From IMG/VR virus record IMGVR_UViG_3300000116_000011, positions 1 through 55,095 of that record: a stretch of 55,095 nucleotides of DNA. One strand, 5' to 3'. This DNA is from a virus. The notes beneath the pieces were generated by a model. That model worked only from the letters and a program-made list of their open reading frames with translations, did no database searches and was not told the origin of the DNA. Shown here piece by piece: positions 5,693 through 13,993 of this stretch; position 1 is the first letter of the stretch, and each line of letters starts with the position of its first letter. The position numbers were made by a program, and so were the translations under genes.

Positions 5693-6625
5693 GTGAAAAA
5701 AATATTAATTACAGGTGGCCTAGGCTTTATAGGTAGTAATTTTATTAAGCATATATTTGATAAGTATGATTATAAAATATTCAATGTTGATGCTCTTACA
5801 TATGCTGCTAACCCTAAAAACATTAGTCATGAGATTGCAAAATCAGAAAGACATAATTTATTAATTTGTGACATAAATGATATACATGGTCTTCGCAGTT
5901 TAGTTCAAAATAATAACATTAATTATATCGTTAATTTTGCAGCTGAAAGTCATGTGGACAATAGCATAAATAATTCAAATCCTTTTATAGAAACCAACAT
6001 TAATGGAACACATTCGCTATTAAATTTACTTCATGACTGCCCAAGTATCGAAAAATACCTTCAAGTTTCTACCGATGAAGTATATGGCAGCTTAACTGAG
6101 GAAGATGCTCCTTTTACTGAAAACCACCCAATTCAGGCAAACAGTCCATATTCTGCAAGCAAAGCTAGTGCAGATTTATTGTGTCGTAGTTTTTATGAAA
6201 CTTTTAACTACCCAATTTTAATTACTCGCTGTTCAAACAATTACGGACCAAATCAAAATGAGGAAAAATTAATTCCACTAATGATTAAAAATGCTAAAGC
6301 AGGAAAAAAACTTCCTGTTTATGGTGACGGCAGAAATATTCGAGATTGGATTCATGTTTCCGATCATTGTTCAGCTATTGATGCAGTATTACATAAAGGA
6401 AAAACTGGAGAAGTTTATAATATTGGGGGAAAAAACGAAATTCGAAATATTGACATAGTAAAAACCATTTTAAAATTATTAGATAAAAGCGAAGATCAGA
6501 TAGAATTCGTGAAGGATCGGTTGGGTCATGATTGGCGTTATGCAATTGATAATAGTAAAATTCAAGACGAATTAAATTGGTTGCCTATTGAAAATTTCGA
6601 GAATGGACTAAAAGAATTGATATGA
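5693..6625 (+). CDS. rmlB: dTDP-glucose 4,6-dehydratase RmlB
   Basis: Converts dTDP-glucose to dTDP-4-keto-6-deoxyglucose, the branch-point for deoxysugars such as rhamnose. Short-chain dehydrogenase fold: NAD-binding TGGLGFIGS at residues 7-15, the RmlB signature STDEVYG at 126-132 with Thr-Asp-Glu catalytic residues, and YSASK (Tyr153, Lys157). It has 310 residues and ends at GLKELI, so the last ~20 residues usual in RmlB are missing; the stop overlaps the next gene (ATGA). Start is GTG, 5 bp after a consensus -10 box. No RmlA, RmlC or RmlD is in the window, so substrate must come from the host or from genes elsewhere. Confidence 0.92.
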   Translation: MKKILITGGLGFIGSNFIKHIFDKYDYKIFNVDALTYAANPKNISHEIAKSERHNLLICDINDIHGLRSLVQNNNINYIVNFAAESHVDNSINNSNPFIETNINGTHSLLNLLHDCPSIEKYLQVSTDEVYGSLTEEDAPFTENHPIQANSPYSASKASADLLCRSFYETFNYPILITRCSNNYGPNQNEEKLIPLMIKNAKAGKKLPVYGDGRNIRDWIHVSDHCSAIDAVLHKGKTGEVYNIGGKNEIRNIDIVKTILKLLDKSEDQIEFVKDRLGHDWRYAIDNSKIQDELNWLPIENFENGLKELI

Positions 6626-7314
6626 AATATGTAAACATGGGTCAGTCTTGCAGCATGTTGTCCCAGATGAAACAACATATGGGATACAACGATGGTTCTC
6701 ATATTTTTGATTGGATGATAACAGACTTTACAGGAGTGATACAGACTTTTAAGAAAAAGGAATTTAGTGTAAGTGATTTTACAACAGAAAGAGTGTTTTT
6801 TAATGAGTATACTCGATGGCCTCTTAGACTTAGAAAAAACCCAGTTTCTCCTCCCGAAAATAATGAGGACAGGGGCTGGGAGCAAAATAAGCTTTTAGTA
6901 GAATGTAATTCCTTTCCTTTTGTATCAGTACATTATATAGAAAAAAATAAAGATCGAGATGAGGAAATGAATAAATTTGTGGACATGATCAACAGAAGAC
7001 TTGAACGAATTAAAAAATATATTCTACATGAAAATGAAATAACTTTCATGTATTATGTAACCGATATGTTTTTAAGTCCATTCGCTCCAAACCAAAGTGA
7101 CATAGATTGCTTTGATGAAGTTTTGAGATCAATAAACCCACATGTTAACTATAAACTTGTGGTATTTATATCTGAACAAGATCTAGAACATTTAAAAATA
7201 AAACCTACTAAAGAATATCGTATATTAAAAAAGATTGATAATTCTGCCATGAGATCTGATTGGAGGGACGGCCATTTAGACTGGGGTTATTTTTTGAAAA
7301 ATGGTAAACCATAA
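6622..7314 (+). CDS. DUF1796-like (putative papain-like cysteine peptidase) protein
   Basis: The N-terminus MGQSCSMLSQMKQHMGYNDG followed by HIFDWMI matches the pattern G-x-x-C-x(n)-L-x(n)-FDW of the DUF1796 family, annotated as putative papain-like cysteine peptidase and often found in glycan clusters; real activity is not established. The Cys in GQSC is the candidate nucleophile, and HLDW near the end could supply a His. Starts inside the RmlB stop (ATGA) and overlaps the following sulfotransferase gene by 14 nt, so the three form one operon. Confidence 0.5.
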   Translation: MKYVNMGQSCSMLSQMKQHMGYNDGSHIFDWMITDFTGVIQTFKKKEFSVSDFTTERVFFNEYTRWPLRLRKNPVSPPENNEDRGWEQNKLLVECNSFPFVSVHYIEKNKDRDEEMNKFVDMINRRLERIKKYILHENEITFMYYVTDMFLSPFAPNQSDIDCFDEVLRSINPHVNYKLVVFISEQDLEHLKIKPTKEYRILKKIDNSAMRSDWRDGHLDWGYFLKNGKP

Positions 7315-7906
7315 AAAAAAATTTATTTTTGTTCATATACCAAAATGCGGAGGAAGTTCGATAGAAACATTTCTTGGATTTAATTTATGGTCAAAATTAA
7401 TAATTGAGGAGGATCGTGAAGATATTTTTATAGGGCGAGATTCAAAAACAGGAAAATGTTTACAACACTCTACTATATCTGAAATTTATTATAAATTTTA
7501 TATTCGTAAAAAAATTAATATAAGTAATTACTTTTCATTCTCATTCGTAAGGAACCCATATGACAAATGTATATCTAGTTATTTTTATACAAATCAATAT
7601 CAAAAAAAATCTTTTAAAGAATTCCTTTTAAAATATGAACACCACGACTCTTATCACAATATGAATCAATGTGATTTCGTCACCGACAAAAATGGTAAAA
7701 TTGCAGTAGATTTCATAGGAAGGTTTGAAAATCTTCAAGAAGATTTTGATCATGTATGTAAAAAAATAGGAGTTAAAACAGGGCAAATTCCCCATCAAAA
7801 CAAATCTCTCCACAATAACTACAGAGAGTATTATAATGAAGAAACGAAAGCTATTGTAGAAAAAAAATTTAAAAAAGATTTAGATTTATTTGAATACAAA
7901 TTCTAA
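7301..7906 (+). CDS. Sulfotransferase (PAPS-dependent, family 2-like)
   Basis: Transfers sulfate from PAPS to a carbohydrate acceptor in characterised relatives. The 5'-phosphosulfate loop is HIPKCGGSS at residues 12-20; the 3'-phosphate motif is FVRNPYDKCISSYFY around RNP 84-86. DFIGRFENLQEDF (near 148) and the ending YREYYNEETKAIVEKKF...DLDLFEYKF match the shared C-terminal pattern of the other sulfotransferases here. Its TAA directly abuts the TAA of the minus-strand gene, with no base between. Confidence 0.88.
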   Translation: MVNHKKKFIFVHIPKCGGSSIETFLGFNLWSKLIIEEDREDIFIGRDSKTGKCLQHSTISEIYYKFYIRKKINISNYFSFSFVRNPYDKCISSYFYTNQYQKKSFKEFLLKYEHHDSYHNMNQCDFVTDKNGKIAVDFIGRFENLQEDFDHVCKKIGVKTGQIPHQNKSLHNNYREYYNEETKAIVEKKFKKDLDLFEYKF

Positions 7907-8557
7907 TTAGTTTTTCCTATTAATTATTCTCTTAATTGAGCGTTTATTTATATCGTTGTTTGGGACCACAAACAAATACGGCCCTGGGATTATAGATTCA
8001 CGTTCTGCAGTTCTATACTGACTTTTGTGTAAATGTTTAGCTCTTATTTGATAAGCTGGATTTGTAACCATCATACCAGATTTACTAGCCAGGTAAGATA
8101 TCCTGTTATCACAACCCAGGATACCCATCCTGAAGTTTGCACTCTCAATTTTAACGGGGCTTTTAAATACCCAAACATCTTGAGAGTAGTGTCCACCGAC
8201 TACTGAATCAGAGTCGTCTCGACGACTCAGCGCGAGGAACTTGTTTTTCATATTGTCTTGATTTAAAACACCTAGTGTATTATCGAATATTATATCAGAA
8301 TTGGATATTATACATATTTGGTCGGGATATGTTTTATTACAAAAATAAAATAAATTCTGAAATGTAGGTCTTACGGACACTATATTGTAATTAATTTTAC
8401 TCGATTCGATAGGAGGCTTTGTGTCGGCTTCAATAAAAATTTCAATTTTTGAAATGTATTGATTTTTTATATTTTTTTTCAAACATTCTAAATATTCATC
8501 GTGCCTAGCCTTATTTTGAGGTACGTGGTATTCTATTAATAATATCAGATTATTCAT
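7907..8557 (-). CDS. Glycosyltransferase-like protein
   Basis: A Rossmann-like start (NLILLIEYHVP) leads to IISNSDIIFD near residue 83-92, where Asn-Ser-Asp resembles the DxD metal/nucleotide-sugar site of GT-A enzymes. Later SQDVWVFKSPVKI and FRMGILGCDNRISYL resemble the acceptor-side region of small viral and bacterial glycosyltransferases. The acceptor and sugar are unknown. Last gene of the minus-strand cluster, converging on the + strand sulfotransferase. Confidence 0.5.
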   Translation of the reverse strand: MNNLILLIEYHVPQNKARHDEYLECLKKNIKNQYISKIEIFIEADTKPPIESSKINYNIVSVRPTFQNLFYFCNKTYPDQICIISNSDIIFDNTLGVLNQDNMKNKFLALSRRDDSDSVVGGHYSQDVWVFKSPVKIESANFRMGILGCDNRISYLASKSGMMVTNPAYQIRAKHLHKSQYRTAERESIIPGPYLFVVPNNDINKRSIKRIINRKN

Positions 8558-8560
8558 AAT

Positions 8561-9220
8561 TCATTTCTCTAAAATTATTCTCATTAGAACGGGGTTGTCA
8601 TCTTTATAGATAGATAAATTGTCTTGTTCATTGAAATACTTAAGCTTGAAGCCCAATGTTAATACTTTCTTTAAAAATTGTTGTGAATCTATGAATCTAC
8701 GAGTGTGTCCATCATTAAAATATGATGTGTCACATATATGCTTACCAACTCCGAATTTTGGGTCCTTGGTTGTGCGAGCTTCAATACAAAATAACCCCTC
8801 TTCTCTTAGACATTGAAACACCTTTGTTAATAATTTGTTTTCATCTTGTAAAGTGATTGAGTGAATAGTGAATCGAGAATAAAACACGTCGATTGGCAAT
8901 AAGTCTGGGTGATATTCATTTGTTTCTATGTCATCTCGGTGATAAGATGGTCGCACAAAATCATCTTCCAGAAACTGTAATCTGTAATGGTTCTTGCTTT
9001 CTTTAATCGAAATATCTATAGATTGATCCACACCCAAAACTTCATGCCCCAACCGAGCAAAATAGAATGCATCTCTAGCATTCCCGCAACCTAGGTCCAC
9101 GATGGAAAGTTCTCGTTTAAAATAGTTTTCTTCACAAAATTTAGCAAAAGTACTGCATTCGGATATATCCTCTTTAAGCGAGTGGTCTTCGTAAAAATTT
9201 TTCCAGTATTGTTTGTCCAT
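8561..9220 (-). CDS. SAM-dependent methyltransferase (class I)
   Basis: The SAM-binding motif I, DLGCGNARDAFYFA, is at about residues 42-55, followed by HEVLGVDQS (motif II acidic residue). FYSRFTIHSI fits motif IV and LREEGLFCIEARTT motif V-VI. The fold resembles TPMT/UbiE-like small-molecule or sugar methyltransferases. Its start overlaps the stop of the LicD-like gene by one base. A role in O-methylating a surface sugar is inferred from context only. Confidence 0.8.
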   Translation of the reverse strand: MDKQYWKNFYEDHSLKEDISECSTFAKFCEENYFKRELSIVDLGCGNARDAFYFARLGHEVLGVDQSIDISIKESKNHYRLQFLEDDFVRPSYHRDDIETNEYHPDLLPIDVFYSRFTIHSITLQDENKLLTKVFQCLREEGLFCIEARTTKDPKFGVGKHICDTSYFNDGHTRRFIDSQQFLKKVLTLGFKLKYFNEQDNLSIYKDDNPVLMRIILEK

Positions 9221-9837
9221 TATCGTTTTCTGTGTCGAATATGTGCATGTTTGTCTTTTATTGGTACACGCCAGTCACTACCATAAAGTTTCTGAAAATA
9301 ACCTTCTGGATCATTTACACAAGTTAAATTTCTATTATGAAAGGTGATTGTATTACTATTATCAAAATCCATTTCTGTTAAGGTTCCAAAATAAGGGATG
9401 CAATGTAATACATTTGAGTTTTTTTCTTTTGTTCTATACATATAAAGATCTATAAAATCGCCTCCACGAGTAAATGACAAAATATTTTTGGTAAACCTTG
9501 TTAACATTAGTTGGCTGTCTTCTAAATTTTTGATAAATTCAATAATTTTATTTTCGTCTTGAAGCCACACAGCTAAATCGCTGTCTGTATCATGCTCAAT
9601 CAATTCACCATCTCTGTAAATTCCTAATAAAGTTCCAAATACAACAGAATATTTAATGTTGAGGTTTTCTAGAACATCAACTGTAGTAAATAGATTAGCT
9701 GTTGATTGAGGAATGTTAATTCTTGGCCATAGTTTACTTGGGGTCGAGAAAGGATTGTAATGGTGATTTGAGAAATTATTTTTTTTACCAGCAACGTGTG
9801 GATAGTTTTTGCGTAAGTACTGAAGTAATTTTTTCAT
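9220..9837 (-). CDS. LicD-family nucleotidyltransferase-fold protein
   Basis: VVFGTLLGIYRDGELIEHDTDSDLAV (about residues 65-90) is the LicD/fukutin-type signature: a G-T-x-L-G-x-x-R region followed by H-D-x-D-x-D. FIDLYMY supplies the second acidic site, and YGSDWRVP near the end is the usual LicD terminal motif. Family members transfer phosphocholine, phospho-sugars or ribitol phosphate to glycans. This protein could add a phospho-substituent to the glycan made by its neighbours. Confidence 0.75.
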   Translation of the reverse strand: MKKLLQYLRKNYPHVAGKKNNFSNHHYNPFSTPSKLWPRINIPQSTANLFTTVDVLENLNIKYSVVFGTLLGIYRDGELIEHDTDSDLAVWLQDENKIIEFIKNLEDSQLMLTRFTKNILSFTRGGDFIDLYMYRTKEKNSNVLHCIPYFGTLTEMDFDNSNTITFHNRNLTCVNDPEGYFQKLYGSDWRVPIKDKHAHIRHRKR

Positions 9838-9877
9838 TTTCTAATATTTAATATTTCTGATATGTCGTTTACTATTT

Positions 9878-10423
9878 TTATTCGCCAAACTTGTATCCAA
9901 AATGCTCAATGTCTCTTGCGTATTTTTCCGCAACGATTTCACGAGTTTCATCATCGTAGTATTCGGTGTAGTGTTTGTGTGTGTTTTTTTTATGATGTGG
10001 AAGTTGTTGGTGTGGAATTCCAATTTTGTCGCAGACGATATTGAAGTCTTGTTGGAGGTTTTCAAAACGAATAATGAATAAATCTTTCGCTCCAGCGAAG
10101 AAATTTAAGTAATGATTCTCAGGTCTGGATAAGAGGAATCTTTTTAGGGGAATGCTGCGTTGTTGACTCCATTTCCACCAAGAAACCCAGCGATCCCAAG
10201 GGTTTCTGACCGTACCAAAAAGTATTGCATTTTCGAGTTTTTCAGCTCCAAGTATATCGAGATATTGAGAATATTTTAAATGGTGTTTGATATCTTTATG
10301 GTACCCAGTAATGAAAAATCCCTTGGAATTATTGAGTTGCGTGTATGGTAATAATGCTCGGGTTATTGAGCTGCTAGCCGTTTTTTGGGGTTTAATTAAT
10401 AAAAAGTCTTTATGTTTGTTCAT
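9878..10423 (-). CDS. Sulfotransferase-like protein
   Basis: IKPQKTASSSI at residues 10-20 is the PAPS 5'-loop with Thr-Ala in place of the usual Gly-Gly; FGTVRNPWDRWVSWW around RNP 73-75 is the 3'-phosphate motif. IIRFENLQQDF and the ending HYTEYYDDETREIVAEKYAR...FGYKFG match the protein at 11161 closely. The last ~90 bases are one of three related copies in this region. The start overlaps the SGNH-like gene stop (ATGA). Confidence 0.82.
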   Translation of the reverse strand: MNKHKDFLLIKPQKTASSSITRALLPYTQLNNSKGFFITGYHKDIKHHLKYSQYLDILGAEKLENAILFGTVRNPWDRWVSWWKWSQQRSIPLKRFLLSRPENHYLNFFAGAKDLFIIRFENLQQDFNIVCDKIGIPHQQLPHHKKNTHKHYTEYYDDETREIVAEKYARDIEHFGYKFGE

Positions 10424-11157
10424 AATTTATTCTCCAAATTTGTACCCAAAATTCTCAATGTCTCGTGGTTTCGTCGTCGTAGTATTCGGTGTAGTGTTTG
10501 TGATATAATTCCACCAATATATTCTGATGCAATATCTTCACCTTTTCTGGTATAATGTTCCCGATTTTTAGTAGTTTGTAGATTGGGCATTATGGAGGGG
10601 TCAATCAAGAAAACATTTTTGTACTCTGTGGAAATTTTCTTTAAATAATCCCAAATTACTTCCCTGTAAGGTTTGCTTTTTCGATCAAAGTGGCTAACAA
10701 AAAATATTGGCTTTTCACTATACTCTACAAAATTCTTTGTTGTTACCTCAAATTCTTCAGATGACATATCTTTAATTATGGAAGAATTCTTATTATTGTG
10801 CATTATGTTGTGAATCAATTTATTATCTTTGTTTTTATAATACCTAAGTGAAGAAACCTCCACGACAATAGCATCAATTTGATTAAACTTTCGCCCTAAA
10901 AAAAGTAAGTTATCTTTAATATTTTCAATATCTGGATACTCACAGCCAGCATATTCAGCAAACGGCTTATCACCTTTGATTAATTTTAGCAGTTCTAATT
11001 GCTCGTTGATACTCCAACTTCTACCAATTATGCATTTTGGGTTTAAATGTCTACTCCCTGTCTCCCCCCATGTGTTGTATGTATTTTGATAATTATTTAA
11101 AGCAGCGCAAATTCGACAGCTACCCATAGCTAGTAAATTATATTTACTGTTGTTCAT
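10420..11157 (-). CDS. SGNH-hydrolase-like protein with an aberrant C-terminal tail
   Basis: LLAMGSCRICAAL near residues 8-20 resembles the GxS nucleophile block of SGNH/GSCFA-type proteins, and HYTRKGEDIASEY (about 201-213) resembles the D-x-x-H block with its C-terminal helix. Deacetylase or acyltransferase roles on glycans are typical of such proteins; here it is inference. The final ~25 residues (HETLRILGTNLENKL end) are not native: they are translated, in the wrong frame, from a decayed sulfotransferase 3' end. Confidence 0.45.
   Translation of the reverse strand: MNNSKYNLLAMGSCRICAALNNYQNTYNTWGETGSRHLNPKCIIGRSWSINEQLELLKLIKGDKPFAEYAGCEYPDIENIKDNLLFLGRKFNQIDAIVVEVSSLRYYKNKDNKLIHNIMHNNKNSSIIKDMSSEEFEVTTKNFVEYSEKPIFFVSHFDRKSKPYREVIWDYLKKISTEYKNVFLIDPSIMPNLQTTKNREHYTRKGEDIASEYIGGIISQTLHRILRRRNHETLRILGTNLENKL
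10427..10502 (-). pseudogene. Remnant of a sulfotransferase 3' end
   Basis: On the minus strand these bases encode, in a different frame from the overlapping gene, HYTEYYDDET and then, after a shift, RDIENFGYKFGE. That is the C-terminus of the sulfotransferases at 9878 and 11161. Compared with the 11161 copy, 26 bases are missing between two CTCG repeats, which shifts the frame. A 33-nt block is identical to the 11161 copy, so the event looks recent. Confidence 0.75.
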
Positions 11158-11160
11158 ATT

Positions 11161-11739
11161 TTATTTTCCGAATTTATAACCAAAATACTCAATGTCTCGT
11201 GCGTACTTTTGTGCCACAATCTCGAGGGTTTCGTCGTCGTAGTATTCGGTGTAGTGTTTTTTGTTTTTGTCTCGCATTTGAATTTTTCGCTGATGAATTT
11301 TACTGTTAATAGTTGCACCAATTTTCTGTGATATGTATTGTAGATCATTTTCACGATTTTCGAAACGACCAATAAAATCTATTTGTTCTGGATCGAAATA
11401 ATCGTGGAAAGTTTCACCTTTTTCATGCGATGGATTTTTATAATGTTTAAGAAAATATTTCAGAGATTTGCCTGCTCGTTCTCCAATTGGTCCTCCTGGA
11501 TGTTTGCTTGTGAACCAAATATCCTTGTATTTTGATATCATAAAATCCCAAGGATTTCTAACAAAACTAAACTTAAAATATTCATCAAAAATCTCAGGAT
11601 CTAATGTTTTTTTCCAGTTATTTAAAGTCCAGTGTTTGTTTTTTTCTTTGTTTTCTTTGTAGTTGAATTGCGATTCAATGCTGGAACCTCCCGTGCGAGG
11701 GATGTGTATGAATAAGAATTTGTGTTTGTGGTTTATCAT
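11161..11739 (-). CDS. Sulfotransferase (PAPS-dependent)
   Basis: FIHIPRTGGSSIE at residues 10-22 is the 5'-PAPS loop and FVRNPWDFMISKY around RNP 61-63 the 3'-phosphate site. DFIGRFENRENDL and the ending KHYTEYYDDETLEIVAQKYA...FGYKFGK are shared with the neighbours. The frame extends upstream to 11832, but ATG at 11739 makes the usual ATGA overlap with the upstream stop and starts MINHKHKFLFIHIP, as in the homologues. Confidence 0.88.
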   Translation of the reverse strand: MINHKHKFLFIHIPRTGGSSIESQFNYKENKEKNKHWTLNNWKKTLDPEIFDEYFKFSFVRNPWDFMISKYKDIWFTSKHPGGPIGERAGKSLKYFLKHYKNPSHEKGETFHDYFDPEQIDFIGRFENRENDLQYISQKIGATINSKIHQRKIQMRDKNKKHYTEYYDDETLEIVAQKYARDIEYFGYKFGK

Positions 11740-12431
11740 TTTAAGTTCCATTGGGTAAAATTGCCCTGCATTGTGCCTTTCGCATTGATTCTTAGATTGT
11801 AGTTTTTGGAATAGCCTTTGTCGAGCATCCATTTTCTGCCATTGTCTTTACAGACAACACCACCTAAGGAGGTCACATTATAGTCAACTAGTTGTTTTGG
11901 GGCTTTGAGTTCCCATAGCCATCTTTCAGGGTTTTCGTTTTCTGGTATAGGATGTTGTGTTAATATTGATTGAATAATTGAGGTTTGAAATAAGCCAGGA
12001 AAAAAATGAATTCGATTTTGTACAGCTGCAACTCGTTTTTTACCAGCAATGCATTGTAGTATGTTATTACGATTATCTGATTTTATTTTATTGATGTAAT
12101 TGTCGACACAAATTTCGCCATCAAATAACCAATCATCTTCCACATTAAAAAAATATTCGCCTTTGGGTTGAGATAATACCCAGCTAGCTGCACAAGAAAA
12201 ATTTCCTCCAGGTTCGCCAATTCGATAATGTACTTCACCGAAATAAGATCTAGCTACTTTAAGCTCTTCATTGATAGCTTGATCAGAGCTATCTGGTACT
12301 GGATCAATATTAATATATAAAACACCCTCTGTCTTCAAGTCAACATCAACCAATGTATTACTCAGACTTCTGTATGTTTGGTCTAATAGCTCTGGGCGAA
12401 CACAGGCGGTTGTTGTGAACTCAAGATGCAT
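11736..12431 (-). CDS. GT-A-type glycosyltransferase
   Basis: Begins MHLEFTTTACVRPELLDQTY, a typical GT2-like start with an R-P-x-L-L-x-x-T-Y segment. EYFFNVEDDWLFDGE (about residues 92-106) carries the acidic DxD-type site (Glu98-Asp-Asp100). GNFSCAASWVLSQPKG and WLWELKAPKQ are compatible with the acceptor side. The frame is open to 12536, but ATG 12431 lies one base after the upstream stop and gives the expected N-terminus. Donor and acceptor unknown. Confidence 0.68.
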   Translation of the reverse strand: MHLEFTTTACVRPELLDQTYRSLSNTLVDVDLKTEGVLYINIDPVPDSSDQAINEELKVARSYFGEVHYRIGEPGGNFSCAASWVLSQPKGEYFFNVEDDWLFDGEICVDNYINKIKSDNRNNILQCIAGKKRVAAVQNRIHFFPGLFQTSIIQSILTQHPIPENENPERWLWELKAPKQLVDYNVTSLGGVVCKDNGRKWMLDKGYSKNYNLRINAKGTMQGNFTQWNLK

Positions 12432-12432
12432 A

Positions 12433-13191
12433 TTATAAATTATGAGAAAGAAGAAAGTCTTGATACTTTTTAACCATTGGAAAATCATTTTCAAAAATTT
12501 CGATTTCTTCGGTTGAGAACTTCTTCTTCCACTCATTAATATCAGTAGTACGTTTGTGGATTTTTAGACCTTTTTTAATAATTTCGTCAGTTCGATCTCT
12601 AATAGGTCTGAACGATTTATTATGTTTCTCGTAAATAGATTGGTGTAAAGAAGGTAAGTTTATATGATTTAAAAATAGATGTAAAAATTGAGAGAAGTTT
12701 GAGATCATTAATTCATATGGAAGAATAAGTTTATTTTGAAATTCGTTGTCATCAAAAACCTTGTTTAAATTTTTACACAAACCATTCATTCTACGACCAG
12801 CAAATTTATTTAAGCCAATTTTTCGTATTAAAAGTTGTTTCTCGAGATGATCTTTTTCGCTAAATCCAGAATCAAGCGGAGAATGAGTATAGGCAAAAGA
12901 ATAAAACATGGAAATAGCAATAGATAAAGGATTTCGTACAACAAAAATAAATTTATCGTTCCCTGAATAAGGTGGAAGCCAATCTAGCCTTTTGACCATA
13001 TCGATATCAACGGCAACATCTTTATCGGATAAAGTTAAGCTTATCGGAGTAAAGATCCTAGGCTTTACTAAAGTTCTATCTTGAGAGATAAAAGATGCAG
13101 AATTAGAAAGAATACGTTCTATTATAGTAGACCCGCATTTATGAAAACACACTAAATTATATTTACTGGAGGATTTAGTTGGTGAATGCAT
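12433..13191 (-). CDS. Sulfotransferase-like protein
   Basis: LVCFHKCGSTIIERIL near residues 13-28 is a PAPS 5'-loop with His-Lys-Cys-Gly-Ser-Thr; FIFVVRNPLSIAISMFYS around RNP 86-88 is the 3'-phosphate motif. PYELMISNFSQFL corresponds to the 'YE-x-L' segment, and the end (EWKKKFSTEEIEIFENDF) matches classical sulfotransferases with W-K-x-x-F-T-x-E. It is more divergent from the HYTEYYDDET group and may have a separate origin. Confidence 0.8.
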   Translation of the reverse strand: MHSPTKSSSKYNLVCFHKCGSTIIERILSNSASFISQDRTLVKPRIFTPISLTLSDKDVAVDIDMVKRLDWLPPYSGNDKFIFVVRNPLSIAISMFYSFAYTHSPLDSGFSEKDHLEKQLLIRKIGLNKFAGRRMNGLCKNLNKVFDDNEFQNKLILPYELMISNFSQFLHLFLNHINLPSLHQSIYEKHNKSFRPIRDRTDEIIKKGLKIHKRTTDINEWKKKFSTEEIEIFENDFPMVKKYQDFLLSHNL

Positions 13192-13204
13192 AGTTAATAT
13201 TATA

Positions 13205-13990
13205 TTAATCTAAAGAGGTAAACTCAGTATTATTTACACATTGATTTTCCAAGTATCGATAAATATTACTGCTTTTTGTACCTATAAATTGTTTAGCGTT
13301 TTTAGAAATTTCGATTGGGCTTAAAAATTTTAATAAATCATTTTCTGTATAAATTTTATTGTTATCAAGATCCTTATCGGTTGAATGCCCCTGATCTTCA
13401 GGATTAGTTAAGGTAACAATACGGCGCTTGATATTGTTTTTGCGCAAATACTCTTTGCCTTCGAGAATACATTTGTAGTCGTCTGTAAAAATAAATATTG
13501 TCTCTACAGAATTATTGATTTTATTGAAATAGTGTTCAAACTCAAATCTTTTAGATTCTGCTCTACCTCTGCTCTCAGCCCATCTATAAAGTGCTTCACC
13601 AACTTTGTCTCCTCTTCGAATATGTAAACAATTATATTGTTCGTTCAAAGAAAGTTTTTTGATTTTTGAATTTAATTTATTCTGAAAGTTGTCGGTATAT
13701 GAAAAGAAGCTAGAACATGTTTGTTGGTCGATTGAAAATTTATAATGTTTTCTTGAAGCTTTTCTCCACGGTCTTGGGGGAACTAACCGCGATCCATCAA
13801 TGGGTTCACTAACGAAGAAATCTGGAAACTTAAAAACATCATATATAGATACTTTTTTAAAATATTGAGATTTGCTTGCGTCTATAAAAACTTTACAGTC
13901 TTCGCGTATCACACTCTCGTAAAAGCCTAATAAGGAATTAAGTTCTGCACATAACCCGCGTCTGGTTAATTGATATATATATTTTTTCAC
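13205..13990 (-). CDS. Fucosyltransferase-like protein (HxRRGDK motif)
   Basis: CLHIRRGDKVGEA at residues 121-133 is the GDP-fucose-binding motif of alpha-1,2/alpha-1,6 and protein O-fucosyltransferases (GT11/23/65 type). IFIFTDDYKCILEGKEYL is the usual following strand ('TDD'), and KQFIGTKSSNIYRYLE near residue 238-251 is the conserved G-T-x-x-S-N block. About 260 residues, a compact form. Predicts fucosylation, or a related GDP-sugar transfer, within the cluster's glycan. Confidence 0.72.
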   Translation of the reverse strand: MKKYIYQLTRRGLCAELNSLLGFYESVIREDCKVFIDASKSQYFKKVSIYDVFKFPDFFVSEPIDGSRLVPPRPWRKASRKHYKFSIDQQTCSSFFSYTDNFQNKLNSKIKKLSLNEQYNCLHIRRGDKVGEALYRWAESRGRAESKRFEFEHYFNKINNSVETIFIFTDDYKCILEGKEYLRKNNIKRRIVTLTNPEDQGHSTDKDLDNNKIYTENDLLKFLSPIEISKNAKQFIGTKSSNIYRYLENQCVNNTEFTSLD

Positions 13991-13993
13991 GTA

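Noticed and set aside
5390-5693. Two overlapping frames rich in Lys and Pro
   Set aside because: They are translations of the AAAG repeats and the C run, begin inside a terminator and cover the rmlB promoter.
9841-10065. 74-codon minus-strand frame overlapping the sulfotransferase at 9878
   Set aside because: It is the out-of-frame shadow of the conserved sulfotransferase 3' end; the same shadow appears at 11154-11372.
11154-11372. 72-codon minus-strand frame
   Set aside because: Out-of-frame shadow of the 11161 sulfotransferase; useful only to show the origin of the SGNH-like gene's tail.
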